Shown here in pieces: positions 53,710 to 61,944 of a stretch of DNA of 64,000 bases (position 1 is the first letter of the stretch; the number at the start of each line of letters is the position of its first letter). Below the pieces are notes generated by a model. The model was not told where the DNA came from. It was given only the letters and a program-made list of their open reading frames with translations, and ran no database searches. The stretch lies in contig NZ_BCVG01000006.1 of assembly GCF_001591625.1 (NCBI RefSeq), positions 21,963-85,962 on the forward strand. Reading direction: 5' to 3'. A program made the position numbers and the translations under genes. The stretch comes from Metabacillus fastidiosus NBRC 101226 (lineage in GTDB: Bacteria; Bacillota; Bacilli; Bacillales; Bacillaceae).

Positions 53710-55779
53710 ATGGTACAACGAATAGGCGGTTTAGCAAGTGGAATGGATATTGATTCTATTGTTAAAGATATGATGAAAGCAAGAAGCATACCTTTAGATA
53801 AAATGAAACAAAAAAGACAAATATTAGAATGGCAACGAGATGGTTATAGAGAAATGAACAGTCTTATGATGTCTTTCCGTAATCTTACATTTGATATGAA
53901 ACTCACGGATAAATATCGTGTTAGAACAACTTCATCTTCAGATGAAAGCAAAGTTACTGCAACTGCTAAAGGTTCGGCAGCGCTATCATCTTATAATATT
54001 TCTGAAATAGAACAATTAGCGACTGCTGCGTCTAAAGTGAATAAGAAGGCTAATGGTAATATTTCTGGTGCTACTAAAGTCGATGTAACAAAGAGCCTAT
54101 ATGGATCAGAATCTAGTTTTGTTAATGGTTCAAGTTTTAAATGGGAATTAGGTAGTACAGAATCGCAGGTAATATCTGCATCATCTAATGGAACAGTCTT
54201 CAATTTAACATTAAAAGATGATGTTAAATTGAAAAATCTTGCTGCTGACCCTGCTACAGATTTAGAAGTAGATGTATCAATAGAAGTAAATGGAAAATCT
54301 TTCAAAGTCGTAACAGATAATTTCGCAAATGATGGTACTAGTCAAGTTCTTGTAAATAAAGATGGCAGGCTGGAATTTAATGAAGAGATTAGGCAAGGTA
54401 GTATTATTAAAGTTGATTACGCAGCCGAAAATCGAGTAGATACTTTTAAATCTTCTGAACCATTAGAGGAGATTCATTTAACTAAAGGTTCTATTTCCCA
54501 GGCTGATGACAGTATTGAAATTAAGATTGACGGAGTAACATATAAGAATAAAGGAAACAAATTTTATAAAGATGGTAATACCAGTAATCCTAGTTTTGCA
54601 GAAATTAATACCATGGGAACAATTAAATTTTCTTCACCAATTGGAGCAGATAAAGAAGTAAAAGTTTCTTATAAACAAAATTATTTTTCTGTTGATTTAT
54701 CTACTCATACATCAAAAGGAAAAGTAGATGAAAAGATCTTTGTTGAAGGCACAGATTCGCTAAATACTGTACTTAATAAAATTTCTACTTCAAATGCTGG
54801 GGTTTCTGCATTATATGATACTCATAATGACCGGGTAATCCTTACAAGAACAGAGACAGGGAGTTTCAATGGAACTAATCCTGAAATTGAGACATCTGGC
54901 TGGTTTTTAAATGACGTTCTTAAGTTTAACGAGGCTGAGGATACAAATGGAAAGAATTCAATCTTTACAATTAATGGCCTTAAAACTCAAAGGTCCTCTA
55001 ACACTTTTGAAATGAATGGTGTTACATTTACTTTAAAAGATACATTAGCAGCTGGTAGTCCTAGTGTTGCTATTAACTTATCAAATGATACAAGTAAAGT
55101 ATTCGATAATATTAAATCTTTCGTTGAAAAATATAATGAATTAATCGATAAAATTCAGAAAAAGATTGGCGAAGAGCGTTATCGAAGTTATACACCTTTA
55201 ACCGATAACCAACGTGAACAACTTTCTGATAAACAGCAAGAACAATGGGAAGAAAAAGCAAAGAGTGGATTACTCCGTAGGGATACGTTGTTAACAGGTG
55301 TTTTAAGTAAAATGCGTCAGGATTTCTATGGAGTTGTTAATAACGGCGAAATTGATCCTAAATTCCGTCAACTTACTAGTATTGGTATTACAACTACCGC
55401 AGATTATTTATCGGGTGGGAAATTAGAAATAGATGAAGCGAAGTTAAAGAAAGCAATTGAAGAAAATCCTGAAAGTATTGAAAAACTATTTACAAGCAGC
55501 GGAACAACAGATAGTGAAAAAGGGATTTTAAATAGACTTTATGATAGTCTAGCAAATGGGATGAATAGAGTAAGAGAAAGAGCAGGAACTTCAAATTCTA
55601 CAAATGAACAATTTGTGATTGGAAAAAACCTTAAAAGTTTGGGTACTCAAATTAGCAGTTTTGAAAAGCGCCTAGTTCAGATTGAAGACCGTTATTGGAG
55701 ACAATTTACTGAGATGGAAAAGGCAATTCAAAGAGCTAACCAACAATCGACTTATCTCTCTCAGCAATTTAGCTTTTAA
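53710..55779 (+). CDS. fliD: Flagellar filament cap protein FliD
   Basis: 689 residues, longer than the B. subtilis protein (~498), with the extra length in the middle. The N terminus has RIGGLASGMDIDSIVKDMM, typical of FliD. The C-terminal helical region has LTSIGITTTADYLSGGKLEID, SFEKRLVQIEDRYWRQFTEME and a final helix. FliD caps the filament and folds flagellin at the tip. The ribosome binding site is modest (GGACGGTG). It follows its own SigD promoter and is convergent with the second flagellin gene. Confidence 0.95.
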   Translation: MVQRIGGLASGMDIDSIVKDMMKARSIPLDKMKQKRQILEWQRDGYREMNSLMMSFRNLTFDMKLTDKYRVRTTSSSDESKVTATAKGSAALSSYNISEIEQLATAASKVNKKANGNISGATKVDVTKSLYGSESSFVNGSSFKWELGSTESQVISASSNGTVFNLTLKDDVKLKNLAADPATDLEVDVSIEVNGKSFKVVTDNFANDGTSQVLVNKDGRLEFNEEIRQGSIIKVDYAAENRVDTFKSSEPLEEIHLTKGSISQADDSIEIKIDGVTYKNKGNKFYKDGNTSNPSFAEINTMGTIKFSSPIGADKEVKVSYKQNYFSVDLSTHTSKGKVDEKIFVEGTDSLNTVLNKISTSNAGVSALYDTHNDRVILTRTETGSFNGTNPEIETSGWFLNDVLKFNEAEDTNGKNSIFTINGLKTQRSSNTFEMNGVTFTLKDTLAAGSPSVAINLSNDTSKVFDNIKSFVEKYNELIDKIQKKIGEERYRSYTPLTDNQREQLSDKQQEQWEEKAKSGLLRRDTLLTGVLSKMRQDFYGVVNNGEIDPKFRQLTSIGITTTADYLSGGKLEIDEAKLKKAIEENPESIEKLFTSSGTTDSEKGILNRLYDSLANGMNRVRERAGTSNSTNEQFVIGKNLKSLGTQISSFEKRLVQIEDRYWRQFTEMEKAIQRANQQSTYLSQQFSF

Positions 55780-55835
55780 TATAGGTGAATCATCTTATAT
55801 TCTTTGTTTAGCAGGTTAACAGAGGGACTAATTAC

Positions 55836-55872
55836 AAAAAGATCGAGGATAAATAAAATTCTCGATCTTTTT
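55836..55872. terminator. Bidirectional terminator between fliD and the second flagellin
   Basis: AAAAAGATCGAG / CTCGATCTTTTT inverted repeat with A and T runs at either end, between convergent genes. Confidence 0.85.
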
Positions 55873-55927
55873 ATATGATATTTAGCTTTAATTAATAAAA
55901 TATTATGAATAAATACTTTGTCATTTA

Positions 55928-56740
55928 TTACTTAGAAACAATATTTAAGACATCAGTTGTATTTTGATTTACTTTTACTACAAGTAACTGATCCCCTTTT
56001 TGGCGTATATCCAAACTGACAAATTGCATCATTTCTTTAGCTGTATCTAAATCAGTTAATTTTGAAATAGAAGAAGTAAGGTTATTCTCCTTTACTAGAG
56101 CATTTTTCATATGATGCTCAATTGCTTTATAATAAGAACCAACTTTTGTTAGGTTACTAGTTGTTTCCAAAATTGCTTTATCCAGTTTAGTAATTAAATT
56201 AGAGGAGGCTCCAGATGTAAGAAGATTTGCATTGTCAATTCCGAGTGCTGATGTACTCGTATCCATTAAATCTATTGAAATTTGCTGTCCTGGATTAGCA
56301 CCGATCATCAATATAAGTGGAGCATTTTCACCTAGAATTTTTTTAGTATTAAACTCTAGTTTATGAGCTGTATCATTAATTCCCTTCATGAGCTGATCGA
56401 GTTCTAATTGACTTGCTTGACGATCGGTATCCGTTAATGTTCCATTCGTACTCATCACAGCTAACTCACGTGCTCTTTGTAACAGACCATTCACATTATT
56501 TAATCCTTCACTGGCTACTTGTAAAGCAGAAAGCCCATCCTGCATATTACGCTGTGCCTGGGAAAGTCCTCTCACCTGTGCACGCAGCGTTTCAGAAACA
56601 GCAAGCCCTGCCGCATTATCACTAGCCTTACGAATATTTAAACCAGTTGCCAGTTTATCTATCGTTTTCTCCATCTTTGTAGCATTGCGCTCATAGCGAT
56701 TAATAGAAAAAGCGATCGCTGGCTGGTTGTGAATTTTCAT
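55928..56740 (-). CDS. Second, short flagellin-like protein
   Basis: 270 residues from ATG 56740 (AGAGGTGAAG upstream; the frame extends to 56767). N-terminal flagellin region: MEKTIDKLATGLNIRKASDN, AAGLAVSETLRAQVRGLSQAQ, MQDGLSALQVASEGLN. The C-terminal DLDTAKEMMQFVS segment is kept. There is almost no variable region, and the end (VNQNTTDVLNIVSK) lacks the QPQxVLxLLR ending of Hag. It could be a minor filament or specialised polar flagellin, or a filament modulator. It has its own SigD promoter and diverges from a FliS-like gene. Confidence 0.88.
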   Translation of the reverse strand: MKIHNQPAIAFSINRYERNATKMEKTIDKLATGLNIRKASDNAAGLAVSETLRAQVRGLSQAQRNMQDGLSALQVASEGLNNVNGLLQRARELAVMSTNGTLTDTDRQASQLELDQLMKGINDTAHKLEFNTKKILGENAPLILMIGANPGQQISIDLMDTSTSALGIDNANLLTSGASSNLITKLDKAILETTSNLTKVGSYYKAIEHHMKNALVKENNLTSSISKLTDLDTAKEMMQFVSLDIRQKGDQLLVVKVNQNTTDVLNIVSK

Positions 56741-56778
56741 TTCTTCACCTCTTTTCCTAAATATCATCTACTTTATTT

Positions 56779-56804
56779 ATATCGTCTCTTTTCCTGGATT
56801 TTTA
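56779..56804 (-). promoter_or_regulatory. SigD promoter of the second flagellin
   Basis: Minus-strand TAAA, 14 bases, GACGATAT, seven of eight -10 matches, 39 bases upstream of the start codon. Confidence 0.75.
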
Positions 56805-56814
56805 ATGGAAATAG

Positions 56815-56841
56815 TAAATATTACAATATTTATACCGATAT
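56815..56841 (+). promoter_or_regulatory. SigD promoter of the second FliS gene
   Basis: TAAA (56815), 15 bases, ACCGATAT (56834), seven of eight -10 matches, 30 bases upstream of the ATG; back to back with the second flagellin promoter. Confidence 0.8.
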
Positions 56842-56870
56842 TATCCATATATGTAGTAGGAGAAAAATAA

Positions 56871-57227
56871 ATGGATATAAATATGGCTAGTAAGTTATAT
56901 AAGGAAAATAGTTTAATGACCCTTAGCCCAAAGAAATTTATTTTATGGCTCTTAGAAGAATCATTAAAAGCCTTGGAAAAGGGAAAGGAAGCTATAAAGT
57001 ATAAAGATATAGTGGAACAAAATAATCAGCTTCAAATAACACAACAGCTAATTCTCGAAATAATACCACTGATAAATGAAGGTATCGATGGAGGAAAACA
57101 GTTAATACTTCTTATTGAGTATGTACATCGAGGATTAATAGAAGCAAATATAGATAGTGATCTTACTGTTTTGAAAGAACTAGAAGCTGTTTTAAGTGAA
57201 TTAAAATCTGCTTGGGAAGAGATATAA
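56871..57227 (+). CDS. FliS-like flagellin chaperone paralogue
   Basis: 118 residues, all-helical. It aligns with FliS of this window: LMTLSPKKFILWLLEESLKALEKG against EITLMLYNGCLKFIRQAKKA, then a long helix, and YVHRGLIEANIDSDLTVLKELEAVLSELKSAW against YINHRLLEANLKNDTGILEEVEGLVTDFRDTW. FliS binds the C-terminal helix of flagellin and blocks premature polymerisation. Its placement beside the second flagellin with a shared divergent regulatory region suggests that it is the dedicated partner. Confidence 0.82.
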   Translation: MDINMASKLYKENSLMTLSPKKFILWLLEESLKALEKGKEAIKYKDIVEQNNQLQITQQLILEIIPLINEGIDGGKQLILLIEYVHRGLIEANIDSDLTVLKELEAVLSELKSAWEEI

Positions 57228-57263
57228 AATATGAAGCCCTGGAAATCAGGACTTCATATTTTT
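57227..57263. terminator. Bidirectional terminator between fliS-like gene and a small convergent gene
   Basis: AAATATGAAGCCCTG / CAGGACTTCATATTT inverted repeat (one bulge), beginning at the stop of the FliS-like gene and covering the stop of the small minus-strand gene. Confidence 0.85.
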
Positions 57264-57430
57264 ATGTCTAAAAACTGTGAGAATGGGGAAGGTCTTTGAA
57301 TCTCTCTTATATTTTTAGCTGGGTCATTGATGACGTCTCTAATTTTTGAATTAATTACTTCTTCAGCAATTTGTTTATTAATAACGACAAACTGGGATAC
57401 TGGCCCTTCTCCAACTCCTCCAATATTCAT
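57254..57430 (-). CDS. Small 58-residue gene, function unknown
   Basis: 58 residues, ATG 57430 with AGGAGG 9 bases upstream, TGA at 57254. Sequence begins MNIGGVGEGPVSQFVVINKQ and continues with a helical stretch (IAEEVINSKIRDVINDPAKN). It has no signal peptide or membrane segment. The strong ribosome binding site and the terminator at its end support a real gene. I do not recognise a family. It sits between the second FliS gene and the thi operon and could belong to the flagellar set, but no SigD promoter is evident upstream. Confidence 0.65.
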   Translation of the reverse strand: MNIGGVGEGPVSQFVVINKQIAEEVINSKIRDVINDPAKNIREIQRPSPFSQFLDIKI

Positions 57431-57732
57431 ACAACAAAACCTCCTGAAGTTTGATTGTTATGTTAAAAATTACCCATTTTAATCTTAATATAAAAGTCCT
57501 AATAATGGAAGTATTAAGTTTAAGTGGTAAATTTGTTTATTATTTTACAATTAGAAGGGTAGAGCAAGGAAGTATAAAGGGATAGGGTAATAGTAGAGAA
57601 TAAAACCCTATTATTATTTACAGACTTGTCAATTCACTACAAAATGGGACAAAGTTCACCTTTAATCCAAGCAATCCCCCCAACTTTCTGCTATAATATC
57701 CATAAGAAAAATAAATACTAATAAGAATGGTA
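57431..57732. other. Intergenic region between small gene and TPP riboswitch
   Basis: About 300 bases, AT-rich, holding the thi operon promoter at its right end. A 7-bp inverted repeat (ATAGGGT / ACCCTAT) lies near 57580-57615; no other element is recognised. Confidence 0.5.
57689..57697 (+). promoter_or_regulatory. Extended -10 promoter of the thi operon
   Basis: TGCTATAAT: a perfect TATAAT at 57692 preceded by TGn, about 35 bases upstream of the riboswitch aptamer; the -35 is weak. Confidence 0.5.
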
Positions 57733-57820
57733 GGGGAACTAGTGCTACTAGTTGAGAGTGAGTCTATTGGAGGCTCTGACCCTTTGAACCTGATCTGGAT
57801 AAGACCAGCGTAGGAAACAT
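57732..57820 (+). ncRNA. TPP (THI element) riboswitch
   Basis: The conserved THI-box blocks are all present: GGGGAAC near 57733, TTGAGAGTGAGT, CTCTGACCCTTTGAACCTGA and CTGGATAAGACCAGCGTAGG (the usual TAATACCAGCG with G for T). It binds thiamine pyrophosphate and switches off the HMP-uptake genes. A terminator hairpin follows before the first gene, so control is by transcription termination. Confidence 0.95.
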
Positions 57821-57858
57821 ATTCACACTTTATGAATAAATAAAAGTATGTTTTTATG

Positions 57859-57890
57859 CGCGCGGTTTGTTACCGGGCGTTTTTATTTTT
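57859..57890 (+). terminator. Riboswitch terminator hairpin
   Basis: CGCGCGGT / ACCGGGCG (one mismatch) followed by TTTTTATTTTT. A second, AT-rich hairpin (AACATA / TATGTT) overlaps the 3' end of the aptamer and may be the antiterminator partner. Confidence 0.7.
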
Positions 57891-57932
57891 CTAGAAAATG
57901 AGGAAATACATATTTTTTAGGAGGAAGGTTAG

Positions 57933-58937
57933 ATGAAAAAGTTAACTGTTTTACTTTTTTCCGCATTGCTTCTTCTGGCGGGTTGTTCAGGCGGACAGGA
58001 GTCAGCTGAGAACGGTAAGGACAAGCAGACAGAGAGTAAAAATGAGAAGGTGACGGTTGTTCTTGATTGGACACCGAATACGAATCATACGGGTTTGTAT
58101 GTGGCGAAGGAGAAAGGTTATTTTAAAGAAGAAGGTTTGGATGTTGATATCATTTTACCTGGTGAGGCAGGGGCTGAGCAGCTTGTTGCTTCAGGTAAAG
58201 CAGATTTTGGTGTAAGTCATCAGGAGACAGTGACAGAAGCACGTGTTCAAGGGCTTCCAGTCGTTTCGATTGCGGCGATTATTCAGCATAATACGTCTGG
58301 ATTTGCTTCACCTGTTGAGAAAAATATTAAGTCACCGAAAGATTTTGCAGGCAAAACATATGGTGGCTGGGGTGGACCTGCTGAGAAGCCAGTAATTTCG
58401 ACGTTAATGAATGCGGAAAAAGCGAATGTGGATGATGTTTCATTTGTAAATATGGGTGAGACGGACTTTTTTACAGCTGTGAAGAGAGATATTGATTTTG
58501 CGTGGATTTTTTATGCGTGGACAGGGATTGAAGCTGAACTGCGCGGGGAAAAGCTGAATATGATTTATTTAACAGATTACAGTAAAAATCTTGATTATTA
58601 TACGCCGATTATTGTAGCGAATGAAGGAAAGATAAAAGATAATGCAGATCAAGTGAAGAAGTTCATGAATGCTGTTTCAAAAGGATATAATTTTGCAATT
58701 GAAAATCCAGCGGAGGCAGCGGATATTTTAATAAAAGAAAATCCTGATCTTGATGCAGAGCTTGTGAAGAAAAGTCAGGAATGGCTGTCACCTCGTTATA
58801 AAGATGATGCACCAAGATGGGGCGAGCAAAAGCAGGAAGTTTGGGAAAACTATGCTAAGTGGATGCTTGAAAATAAAGTATTAGAAAAAGAGCTTGATAC
58901 AAAATCAGCATTTACAAATGAATTTTTACCTAAGTAA
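57933..58937 (+). CDS. thiY: HMP/thiamine-precursor ABC transporter substrate-binding lipoprotein ThiY
   Basis: 334 residues. Lipoprotein signal with lipobox LLAGC (Cys at 18). The NMT1/THI5-like binding fold has VVLDWTPNTNHTGLYVAKEKG and GADFGVSHQ-type loops, and is typical of proteins that bind formylaminopyrimidine or HMP. AGGAGG lies 7-8 bases before the ATG. Under the TPP riboswitch, it feeds pyrimidine to thiamine synthesis. Part of thiY-(thiamine-binding)-thiX-thiZ. Confidence 0.93.
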   Translation: MKKLTVLLFSALLLLAGCSGGQESAENGKDKQTESKNEKVTVVLDWTPNTNHTGLYVAKEKGYFKEEGLDVDIILPGEAGAEQLVASGKADFGVSHQETVTEARVQGLPVVSIAAIIQHNTSGFASPVEKNIKSPKDFAGKTYGGWGGPAEKPVISTLMNAEKANVDDVSFVNMGETDFFTAVKRDIDFAWIFYAWTGIEAELRGEKLNMIYLTDYSKNLDYYTPIIVANEGKIKDNADQVKKFMNAVSKGYNFAIENPAEAADILIKENPDLDAELVKKSQEWLSPRYKDDAPRWGEQKQEVWENYAKWMLENKVLEKELDTKSAFTNEFLPK

Positions 58938-58949
58938 GGGGAAGATAAA

Positions 58950-59240
58950 ATGAGCAATGCACTTCTAAGTATTCAAATTATTCCTAAAATAAAAGGCGGG
59001 GACGATGTTATCCCATATGTTGATGAGGCGATTAAAGTGATTGCTGATTCTGGTGTAAATTTTGAAGTTCATCCGATGGAGACGACGATGGAAGGCGAAC
59101 TTTCCGAGCTATTGGATATTGTGAAAAAGCTAAATGAGAGAATGATTGAGATTGGCTGCAGCGGAGCAATTTCACAAGTGAAAATTTCGTATAAGCCTGA
59201 AGGAATTAAAATGTCTGATTTAACGGGGAAATACCGTTAA
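58950..59240 (+). CDS. Small thiamine-binding (YqgV/MTH1187-type) protein
   Basis: 96 residues of the Thiamine_BP family: LLSIQIIPKIKGGDDVIPYVDEAI and EVHPMETTMEGELSELLDIVKK. Ferredoxin-like fold that binds thiamine or HMP. Lies between the binding lipoprotein and permease genes. The stop overlaps the next start (TAATG). Possibly a cytoplasmic accessory of the transporter. Confidence 0.88.
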   Translation: MSNALLSIQIIPKIKGGDDVIPYVDEAIKVIADSGVNFEVHPMETTMEGELSELLDIVKKLNERMIEIGCSGAISQVKISYKPEGIKMSDLTGKYR

Positions 59241-60001
59241 TGAGCGGGCGATTATTAAAGGGATGGAGACCGCTAGTCGTTCTCATCCTCTTCTTTTTTA
59301 TTTGGGAGATTGTCGTAAAAAAAGCAGGGATTCCTGCATGGCTGCTTCCAGCTCCTTCTCAAATTATTCAGGAGGGGATTAAAAGCTGGACAAGCTTCTC
59401 CGGACATTTATTCTCGACGATTAAACTTGGAACAAGCGGTTTTTTAATTGGGATTACAATTGGTCTTTTAACAGCTGCTATTTTATATTTGATCCCGGTT
59501 GTAAGGGAATCTGTTTATCCGCTGCTTATTTTATCGCAAAATGTTCCGGTTATCGTTCTTGCTCCGCTCCTCGTTATTTGGTTCGGTTTTGGGATGCTTC
59601 CGAAAATCATCGTTATTACACTTGTCTGCTTTTTCCCAGTTACAGTCGCTGCGCTTGATGGATTTAAACAGACTGCTCCTGATTTAAAGCATTATATGAG
59701 AATGGCAGGGGCGACAAGGGGGCAATTGTTTTGGAAGCTTGAACTGCCGCATGCCCTTCCATCTATTTTTTCCGGACTTAAAATTTCCGCTACATACAGC
59801 ATCATGGGTGCAGTTATTTCTGAATGGCTTGGGGCAAAAGCAGGGCTTGGTGTTTATATGACACTTGCTTCTTCTGCGTTTCGGACGGATCGTGTTTTTG
59901 TCGCTATTTTTGCGATTATGTTTTTAAGTTTATTATTTTTTGGAATCATTATTTTAATTGAAAAGCTGCTTGTTCGCTGGCAGTCAAAAGGAGCGAAATA
60001 A
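59240..60001 (+). CDS. thiX: ABC transporter permease ThiX
   Basis: 253 residues, about six membrane helices, with the permease signature GATRGQLFWKLELPHALPSIFSGLK in the cytoplasmic loop (EAA-type motif). Pairs with ThiZ and ThiY. It starts at the previous stop and is translationally coupled. Confidence 0.92.
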   Translation: MSGRLLKGWRPLVVLILFFFIWEIVVKKAGIPAWLLPAPSQIIQEGIKSWTSFSGHLFSTIKLGTSGFLIGITIGLLTAAILYLIPVVRESVYPLLILSQNVPVIVLAPLLVIWFGFGMLPKIIVITLVCFFPVTVAALDGFKQTAPDLKHYMRMAGATRGQLFWKLELPHALPSIFSGLKISATYSIMGAVISEWLGAKAGLGVYMTLASSAFRTDRVFVAIFAIMFLSLLFFGIIILIEKLLVRWQSKGAK

Positions 60002-60002
60002 T

Positions 60003-60743
60003 ATGTCTGTTTTAACGATTGAAGATGTGTCAAAAAAGTTTGCTGAAACAGAAATTATTAAACATCTTAACCTGCAGGTAAATGAAGGGGAATTCGTTTC
60101 GATTCTCGGGCCGTCAGGAAGCGGGAAAAGCACTCTGTTTTCTTTAATTGGCGGTATTCTTACACCTGACAGCGGAGCAATTATACTTGAAGGAGAGAAA
60201 ATAAATAGTAAAACAGGATCAATCAGCTATATGCCTCAGTCACCGAGCTTGCTTCCTTGGCGTACTGTCCTGCAAAATGTTCTGCTTGGTCAGGAGTTAA
60301 AAGGACCGAAAGATGAGAAAAAAGCAATAGAGATGATTGAAAAAGCAGGATTAGGAGCTTATATTCATGCATACCCAGACGAGCTTTCAGGAGGAATGAA
60401 ACAGCGTGTTTCTTTTATTAGAGCACTGTTAAGTCCTCAGCCTCTCATTTTACTTGATGAACCGTTCTCCGCACTGGACGAGCTTACAAGGCTTGATATG
60501 CAGAAATGGCTTTTATCAATATGGGAAGAGAATCGTCGTACAGTTCTATTTATTACGCATAATTTGGAGGAAGCATTGTTTTTATCTGACCGGATCATTA
60601 TTCTTTCAAGCAAGCCGGCAGAGGTCGTTGCTGATTATAAGATTCCATTTAAACGTCCGCGTGCAGAGGAGCTTTTTTTAGAGAATGAGTTTTTAGAGTG
60701 GAAGAGAGAAATTTATCATAAGATTAAAGCAGTAATGGAGTAA
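60003..60743 (+). CDS. thiZ: ABC transporter ATPase ThiZ
   Basis: 246 residues from ATG 60003 (AAAGGAG 10 bases upstream); the frame extends to 59958 inside thiX. Walker A GPSGSGKST at 36-44, signature LSGGMKQR, Walker B LILLDEPFSALD, switch His in ITHN. Nitrate/taurine/HMP-type ATPase. Confidence 0.94.
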   Translation: MSVLTIEDVSKKFAETEIIKHLNLQVNEGEFVSILGPSGSGKSTLFSLIGGILTPDSGAIILEGEKINSKTGSISYMPQSPSLLPWRTVLQNVLLGQELKGPKDEKKAIEMIEKAGLGAYIHAYPDELSGGMKQRVSFIRALLSPQPLILLDEPFSALDELTRLDMQKWLLSIWEENRRTVLFITHNLEEALFLSDRIIILSSKPAEVVADYKIPFKRPRAEELFLENEFLEWKREIYHKIKAVME

Positions 60744-60749
60744 ATCTAG

Positions 60750-61511
60750 ATGAAAAGAATAATTGACGCTCATATTCATCTTGATCAGTATGAAAAAGAA
60801 GATATTGTGAATATTGTTTCTGACAGTTCGGTAGATGCTCTTATTGCAGTTTCATGGGATTTAGATTCTTGTAAAAGAACGAGGGAGCTTGCACAACAGT
60901 TTCCAAAGGTAAAGCCTGCTTATGGCTATCATCCGGAACAGTCTGTTCCAGCTGAGAAAGAAATAGCAGATCTCCTTTCTTGGATGGATCATCATCAACA
61001 TGAGATGATCGCGGTCGGTGAAGTCGGTCTTCCTTATTATTTACGCAGGAAGGAAGATATTTCGCTTGAACCTTATATTGAATTGCTTGAACAATTTATC
61101 ATTCGGGCAAAGAAATGGGATAAACCGATTGTTCTTCATGCGGTATATGAGGATGCACCAGTTGTTTGCAGCCTGCTTGAAAAACATTCGATTGAAAAAG
61201 CGCATTTTCACTGGTTTAAAGGAGATAAAAAAACAGTGGAGCGGATGATTAGAAATGGTTATTATATTTCTGTTACTCCTGATGTGCTGTATGAAATGGA
61301 GATTCAAAAGCTCGTCTGTCAGTGTCCGCTTGATCTGCTGATGGCAGAAACAGATGGTCCGTGGCCGTTTGAAGGTCCTTTTTCAGGCAGACAGACAGCT
61401 CCGCAAATGATTCACTTTTCTATTGGGAAAATTGCTGAATTGAAAAAAACGAGGGTAGAAGATATTTATTCGGCTTTATATAAAAATACACTGGAGATCT
61501 TTTCTAATTAG
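60750..61511 (+). CDS. TatD-family metal-dependent hydrolase
   Basis: 253 residues. Metal-binding HIH in DAHIHLD at the N terminus, E in VGEVGLPYY, H in PIVLHA, H in AHFHWF and D in AETDGPWPF. The TatD TIM-barrel fold covers nucleases and related amidohydrolases. It is 6 bases after thiZ and in the same operon. A role in pyrimidine salvage (for example deformylation of a thiamine breakdown product) is a speculation from context. Confidence 0.88.
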   Translation: MKRIIDAHIHLDQYEKEDIVNIVSDSSVDALIAVSWDLDSCKRTRELAQQFPKVKPAYGYHPEQSVPAEKEIADLLSWMDHHQHEMIAVGEVGLPYYLRRKEDISLEPYIELLEQFIIRAKKWDKPIVLHAVYEDAPVVCSLLEKHSIEKAHFHWFKGDKKTVERMIRNGYYISVTPDVLYEMEIQKLVCQCPLDLLMAETDGPWPFEGPFSGRQTAPQMIHFSIGKIAELKKTRVEDIYSALYKNTLEIFSN

Positions 61512-61526
61512 GAGAGGTCTTTTTTC
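61495..61526 (+). terminator. Terminator of the thi operon
   Basis: AGATCTTTTCT / AGGAGAGGTCT stem (several G-T pairs) with TTTTTTC tail; overlaps the last codons of the tatD-like gene. Confidence 0.75.
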
Positions 61527-61536
61527 TTTTAAATAG

Positions 61537-61563
61537 TAAACATTTTCTATAAAAAACCGATAC
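61537..61563 (+). promoter_or_regulatory. SigD promoter of flaG-fliS-fliT
   Basis: TAAA (61537), 15 bases, ACCGATAC (61556), six of eight -10 matches. Confidence 0.75.
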
Positions 61564-61597
61564 AAATAGTAGAAAAGATAGTTAGGGAGTGTTCTAA

Positions 61598-61930
61598 ATG
61601 TCTGTTGAGAAAATTCTATCACAGTCGGCACTTCACAGCTTAGATTTACTAACAAGAAATGAATATAAGGAGCCTGAGGAAACACAAGCTCCAGTGCAAA
61701 CTGTAACGAGAGAAGATCTCGAAAAAATGGTGAGCAGTATTAATGACTTTCTTCATCCTTCCAATACACATATTAAGTTTCAGTTACATGAAAAGTTAAA
61801 TGAATATTATGTTACAGTAGTTGATAATCACACAGAAGAAGTAATTCGCGAAATACCTTCAAAAAAATGGCTCGATATTTATTCGGCGATGACAGAGTTT
61901 ATCGGCCTTATTGTAGATAGGAAAATTTAA
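61598..61930 (+). CDS. flaG: FlaG family protein (YvyC)
   Basis: 110 residues. The C-terminal FlaG domain has LHEKLNEYYVTVVDNHTEEVIREIP and SAMTEFIGLIVD. It influences filament length. AGGGAG lies 8 bases before the ATG. In B. subtilis this gene lies directly after hag; here it is 20 kb away. Confidence 0.92.
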   Translation: MSVEKILSQSALHSLDLLTRNEYKEPEETQAPVQTVTREDLEKMVSSINDFLHPSNTHIKFQLHEKLNEYYVTVVDNHTEEVIREIPSKKWLDIYSAMTEFIGLIVDRKI

Positions 61931-61944
61931 GAGGAGTGACAGAG

